From: Mariniradius saccharolyticus AK6
Lineage (GTDB): Bacteria; Bacteroidota; Bacteroidia; Cytophagales; Cyclobacteriaceae
DNA: 64,000 nt
Direction of reading: 5' to 3'
Assembly: GCF_000330725.2 (NCBI RefSeq)
Contig: NZ_AMZY02000006.1
Coordinates: forward strand, 1-64,000
The notes below the pieces were generated by a model. It worked only from the letters and a program-made list of their open reading frames with translations. It was not told the origin of the DNA and made no database searches. Positions 60,419 to 64,000 of this stretch are shown here, one piece after another. The position numbers and the translations under genes are program-made. Position 1 is the stretch's first letter. Each line of letters begins with the position of its first letter.

Positions 60419-61150
60419 CTAGAGGGTCACGGACTTTGAGGCCACGGTCGTCGCATTCAGGTTGGGGAAAACCCTTTTGTTGGACACCGGATCTACGTAG
60501 TCGTTGGTGAAAAAAGAATCACCGTACACTCGTACATGAAGGGTCCCCGTAGCGCTGACGCCAAACGAGGTCAACTCGGCTGGGGTGAATGTCTTGCTGT
60601 AAGGGGCATCTTGTACAATATAGGTTGGGGAAAAGCCCTTGTAATTGGTATTGGAAACATCCGGCGTATCACTGAAAAAATAACGGATATAGCGCCTGTT
60701 GCTGCTGTTGCCTGCAGGTGAGGTGGTGACGGCCGTGACCAGGTTGCCTCCGGTGACGCCGAGTTCCACGGCAGTGACGGTCGTGGTGGACCCTTTACCC
60801 AAAGAGGGCGTGTCGGTAATGGGCGTGGAAGCCGCCTTGTGGTCCGTTACCTTTTTCTTGAACGTGCCATAACCGGTTTTCTCATACACCAAGACATGGT
60901 TGCCAAACGAAACATTGGGCAGTTGGAATTTACCCGCCGCATCGGTGAGAGCGGAAATCGCCGGGCTCGTGTTTTCGACGGTGACTTTCATACCGGCGTC
61001 TTCCTGTCTGGTCGATCCTTCGTCAAACAACAAAACTGAGCCTGAGATTGTACCCGAAGTCGGAGCTGGATCAAGCGTATCGGAACCGCATGAAACCAAA
61101 AAGCCAAGTAACGCTAGGTAGGCAAGAGAGGATTTAATCGTTTTAATCAT
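60419..61150 (-). CDS. Lipoprotein with carboxypeptidase-regulatory-like domain
   Basis: 243 aa, lipobox LVSC (C21). Residues 33-100 form a CarboxypepD_reg-like beta-sandwich (TISGSVLLFDE, ALTDAAGKFQLPNVSFGNHVLVYEKTGYGTF). The remainder is strand-rich with no recognisable enzyme motif. Probably surface-exposed. Single transcription unit as far as visible. Confidence 0.78.
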   Translation of the reverse strand: MIKTIKSSLAYLALLGFLVSCGSDTLDPAPTSGTISGSVLLFDEGSTRQEDAGMKVTVENTSPAISALTDAAGKFQLPNVSFGNHVLVYEKTGYGTFKKKVTDHKAASTPITDTPSLGKGSTTTVTAVELGVTGGNLVTAVTTSPAGNSSNRRYIRYFFSDTPDVSNTNYKGFSPTYIVQDAPYSKTFTPAELTSFGVSATGTLHVRVYGDSFFTNDYVDPVSNKRVFPNLNATTVASKSVTL

Positions 61151-61283
61151 AATTTTTCATAAATAACTTCTAAAAGTATGAAGTTCTTTTCTCCCCAAAA
61201 AACACCCAATAAAATTTCTCAATTAGGTGAGGCAAATACATTTAAATTCCAAAACCGGGCAAGGTTTCTATCCCTCTTTGCGC

Positions 61284-62321
61284 TCAAAACCGATAGCCAA
61301 TCCGCAGGTCCATGTGTTCGGCCACATGACCGTGGGCTTTCATGGAGACACCCAGGGACACGTTGCGGAACGCGCGGTACATCAACAGGTAGCGTTGGTA
61401 GAAAGCCGCCGTTTGGTAGTTGTCGGGTTTGTGGAGATACAGGGCCATGCGCTGGCTGAAGTCGAATTTTCCGAACAGGAAATGGTTGGCAACAAAGACG
61501 GCCGGCATCAGGGCGGGCGATTCGTTGCTGACCGCATAATCCCCCACGATATCCAAGCCCCCACCGAGGGCATTGATCCGGGAGACGGAACGGTACGCCC
61601 CCAGCGCCAAGCCCAAAACGGGCTTTCTGGCCGTGGAACCCGTCACTTCACTCGTGGTAAAACCCGCGTCGATGTAGCCTACCCAATTTTTGGAAATGGG
61701 TGCTTTTTCATGGCTGGGCAATTCCGGATTTTGGAGATAGGAATTTAATCCCAATCCCAGCAGGGGAAAATTCATGCCCTTGTTGGGTTGGCGTTGGCCG
61801 CCGTTGGAGATATGGTTGTAGGCAAAGGACAAGTGGGCGGACCAAGCGTCCGAAAAACGGTATTCCAACTTTGGACTGACAAAGCCCAAGAAACTAATCG
61901 GAGAAGAGAAAAAGATGTTGTCCGGATTTTCGATGGCATCGAAATATTCGTTCAGATAGCTCACGCCGACCCCGGTGAGTAGGGAGATCCGCAGGCGATT
62001 GTTTTGCCAAAGGATGGGCTCAAAGGTCCCTGAAATGCTCGTCGCGGAACCCAAAACAGCGGGATTGGCAAAATTGTAATGGGAAAGCTGTATGCCGAGG
62101 AAGTGAAAACAAGCGCAGGCATCCCAATTGGTTTTGTCGGTTTTAAGGACCTGGTAATGCAGGTTGAAGCCGTAGGGGTTCGATTCGGATAGGGGCTTCA
62201 GTTCGGGAGAATGGGGAATGATAAATCCATATTGTCCTTCCAGCGAAAAGCGTTTGACGCTCTGGGCATTTGATTCCGCCCAAAGAAAAAGTGCTGCCAG
62301 AAATAGTAAGCGTTTTCCCAT
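61284..62321 (-). CDS. PagL-like lipid A deacylase/acyloxyacyl hydrolase family barrel
   Basis: About 345 aa with a signal peptide (SNAQ-SVKR). The PagL active-site region FAYNHISNGGQRQPNKGMNF, with the His-Ser pair and N, sits near residue 185; strands before and after are barrel-like and the chain ends LRIGYRF. PagL removes the 3-O acyl chain of lipid A in the outer membrane. This version is about twice the size of PagL, as is usual in Bacteroidota. ATG 62321 (MGKRLLF) is preferred over 62348. Confidence 0.82.
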   Translation of the reverse strand: MGKRLLFLAALFLWAESNAQSVKRFSLEGQYGFIIPHSPELKPLSESNPYGFNLHYQVLKTDKTNWDACACFHFLGIQLSHYNFANPAVLGSATSISGTFEPILWQNNRLRISLLTGVGVSYLNEYFDAIENPDNIFFSSPISFLGFVSPKLEYRFSDAWSAHLSFAYNHISNGGQRQPNKGMNFPLLGLGLNSYLQNPELPSHEKAPISKNWVGYIDAGFTTSEVTGSTARKPVLGLALGAYRSVSRINALGGGLDIVGDYAVSNESPALMPAVFVANHFLFGKFDFSQRMALYLHKPDNYQTAAFYQRYLLMYRAFRNVSLGVSMKAHGHVAEHMDLRIGYRF

Positions 62322-62553
62322 ACCTGTCAATCCTACCTTATGATCCAAAATCAGGCAATTTTGTTTGCGTAAAGTAAAGCAGCTTCATTCTTTTTTTTTC
62401 AACCACCGTCGGAGATTGCTAACGAAAGGATGGCCAAGTGGTTAGCCCCCATTGTCTGAAACCAAAAGCTGGCTGTGTATCATGTGCTTTTTGCAGGGAA
62501 ACTGCCGCATTCTCGTGCCAATTCCTTAAATTCAAAGACCAAACCACAGCATT

Positions 62554-63261
62554 ATGAAAAGACTATTTCTGGGCATCCTCCTCGCCGCATGGATGTTTTC
62601 CTGTAATTCCGGCAACAAACATACTGGCGAACAAATAAGTGAAACCCGTGATCTGGATGGGGTATCCCGCCTGAAGATCAATGGGGTGTTTAGCCTCGTC
62701 CTTTCCCAATCGGACCAAGCTTCCCTGCGTATCGAGGGCGACAAGGAAATGGCCGATAAACTTCAGGTCAAGCAAAACGGGGACCTGCTCGAACTGAGCA
62801 TGGAGGAGGGGGAAACGAGTTTTTTCCAGAACAAATCACTGACCGTTCACCTTGCGGTGGCTGATCTGGAGGAATTTACCTTTGAGGGCGTCGGCAATAT
62901 CAAGACCGAAGAGGCCCTGACCTTGGACAATATCCTCATCAGAGGCAAAGGCGTGGGCAATATCAAGCTGGACATCGAGGCAGAAAGTATCGATGCGGAG
63001 TTTAACCTCCTGGGCAATATGGAGCTCAAAGGCAAAGCCACGGACGTGCTTTTGGTGAATGAGGGCATCGGCAATGTGGATGCTTCCGGGCTGATAGCGC
63101 AGACCCTGAGCCTCAAGAGCTCGGGAATCGGAAGGGTTTCGGTGCATTGCGAAGAGGATCTGTCCATCGAAGTCAACGGCATCGGGGCCGTGGAATACTC
63201 CGGCAATCCCAAGACCGTCAACGAAAAGGTGGATGGGATTGGGAAGGTGACGAGGAAATGA
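62554..63261 (+). CDS. GIN-domain (DUF2807) lipoprotein
   Basis: 235 aa, lipobox MFSC (C17). Head GIN-domain beta-helix: DLDGVSRLKINGVFSLVLSQSD at the start, then turns with GVGNI, GVGNI, LGNM, GIGNV, GIGRV and GIGAV spaced about 20 residues. Surface or periplasmic, function unknown. It is the last gene before the repeat zone. Confidence 0.87.
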   Translation: MKRLFLGILLAAWMFSCNSGNKHTGEQISETRDLDGVSRLKINGVFSLVLSQSDQASLRIEGDKEMADKLQVKQNGDLLELSMEEGETSFFQNKSLTVHLAVADLEEFTFEGVGNIKTEEALTLDNILIRGKGVGNIKLDIEAESIDAEFNLLGNMELKGKATDVLLVNEGIGNVDASGLIAQTLSLKSSGIGRVSVHCEEDLSIEVNGIGAVEYSGNPKTVNEKVDGIGKVTRK

Positions 63262-64000
63262 GGGATAAGTACGAAGTACGAAGTTGGAAGTACGAATGAA
63301 ATTGTACCAAGTACGAAGTACGATGTACCAAGTACGAGGTAAGAAGTTAGAAGTACGACGGGGGAGGGACGAATGCTGGGTTGGGGTCTATGGACCAACT
63401 ATAAGAATAACGAATGATGAACGTCGAACAGTGCCTAGCAGAACCCAGCAATACACCAATAACTTAATAACCAATAACCAAATAACGAAGTACGAGGGGG
63501 TTGTACCAAGTACTAAGTACGAAGTACCAAGTAGGGGAAAGTACGAAGGTAGAAGTTAGAAGTACGACGGGGGAAGGACGAATGCTGGGGCGGAGTCTAT
63601 GGACCAACTATAAGAATAACGAATGATGAACGTCGAATAATGAATATCGAACAGTGCCTAGCAGAACCCAGCAATACACCAATAACTTAATAACCAATAA
63701 CCAAATAACGAAGTACGAGGGGGTTGTACCAAGTACTAAGTACGAAGTACCAAGTAGGGGAAAGTACGAAGGTAGAAGTTAGAAGTATGACGGGGGAAGG
63801 ACGAATGCTGGGGCGGAGTCTATGGACTATCGACTATGGTCTATGGACCAACTATAAGAATAACGAATGATGAATGTCGAATGATGAATATGGAATGACC
63901 CCGTCGGGAAGCACGAATCCACTAATACCTTAATTTCGAATGATGAACATCGAATGATGAATATCGAACGGTGACTCACGGTACACACCAATCCACTAAT
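63262..64000. repeat. Large heptamer-phased repeat array, about 3 units of 209-223 bp
   Basis: At 63269-63359 thirteen 7-bp words run in one phase, mostly GTACGAA, GTACCAA or close variants. AATNNNG words (AATAACG, AATGATG, AATATCG) follow in phase at 63406-63433, 63859-63900 and 63932-63973, and CTATGGA words at 63820-63847. The whole set repeats with periods of 209 and 223 bp (AGAAGTTAG at 63342, 63551 and 63774); the 14-bp difference is two heptamers. No coding potential. The array runs off the window. Confidence 0.88.

Noticed and set aside
62419-62460. Possible serine/leucine tRNA start (GGATGGCCAAGTGGTTAG)
   Set aside because: Only a D-arm-like stretch; no matching acceptor, anticodon or T-arm follows.
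63262-64000. CRISPR array at the window end
   Set aside because: Repeats are large and imperfect (209-223 bp) and made of 7-bp words; there are no constant 25-40-bp repeats with unique spacers and no cas genes.

Overview
The window looks like a chromosomal segment of a pigmented aerobic member of the Bacteroidota, most likely Cytophagales, family Cyclobacteriaceae (an Algoriphagus-like organism). Grounds are a carotenoid locus with CrtW, CrtZ, CruF and a fused CrtYc-CrtYd lycopene cyclase, several promoters of the Bacteroidota type (TAnnTTTG), a PorE-type OmpA lipoprotein, Bacteroidota-only families (DUF4286, DUF4252 pairs, GIN-domain proteins), and an AccD without the zinc-finger cysteines. 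The genus is an inference; the phylum is well supported.

Layout. 1-7.5 kb: two carotenoid transcription units on the minus strand. cruF-crtZ-merR ends at a terminator. It is followed by an ECF sigma factor that leads crtI-crtB-crtYcd-ispH-crtW. The MerR protein carries a CarH-like B12 photoreceptor signature, and the promoter of the second unit is bracketed by a perfect inverted repeat, so light control of pigment synthesis is the likely theme. 7.6-15 kb: DUF4286, tag, small membrane proteins, an operon of outer-membrane barrel + vanadium-haloperoxidase-like lipoprotein + DUF3179 protein, and cstA. 15-23 kb: accD, a solitary nqrF, a tight operon (arginase-fold protein, cytochrome b5, BadF-type amino-sugar kinase, murQ), and a pseudouridine synthase with a repetitive charged N-terminus. 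23.7-25.6 kb: an ECF sigma/DUF4252 cassette. 25.7-29 kb: PIN toxin/antitoxin, tRNA-Phe, an Fe-S oxidoreductase pair. 30-38 kb: PorE-like lipoprotein, GIN protein, SDR, MscS, ATL, XRE regulator, Na+/solute symporter, clpS, recR. 38.4-39.5 kb: a gene-free repeat zone around tRNA-Val. 39.5-44 kb: beta-helical surface protein, an unknown GC-richer gene, a porin-like barrel, SRPBCC and two GNAT proteins. 44.4-53.7 kb: class C beta-lactamase-fold hydrolase, CPBP protease, LytS/LytR-type two-component pair, alpha/beta hydrolase, membrane AraC regulator, acyltransferase. 53.8-56.1 kb: an AT-richer island with an XRE regulator and a predicted PD-(D/E)XK nuclease-SF1 helicase fusion (DUF2075). 56.6-63.3 kb: a frameshifted hydrolase pseudogene, sulfatase, intact hydrolase, lipoprotein, PagL-like protein, GIN protein. 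63.3-64 kb: a large heptamer-phased repeat array that runs off the window.

The signals I rate highest are: (1) intergenic DNA built from degenerate words locked to a 7-bp period, recurring at several unlinked loci and in two cases arranged as inverted repeats; (2) a tRNA-Val flanked by broken copies of itself in which the same ~19-bp palindrome replaces part of the D-loop or T-loop; (3) the nuclease-helicase/XRE island; and (4) the CarH-like + ECF sigma control of the carotenoid genes with a visible operator.
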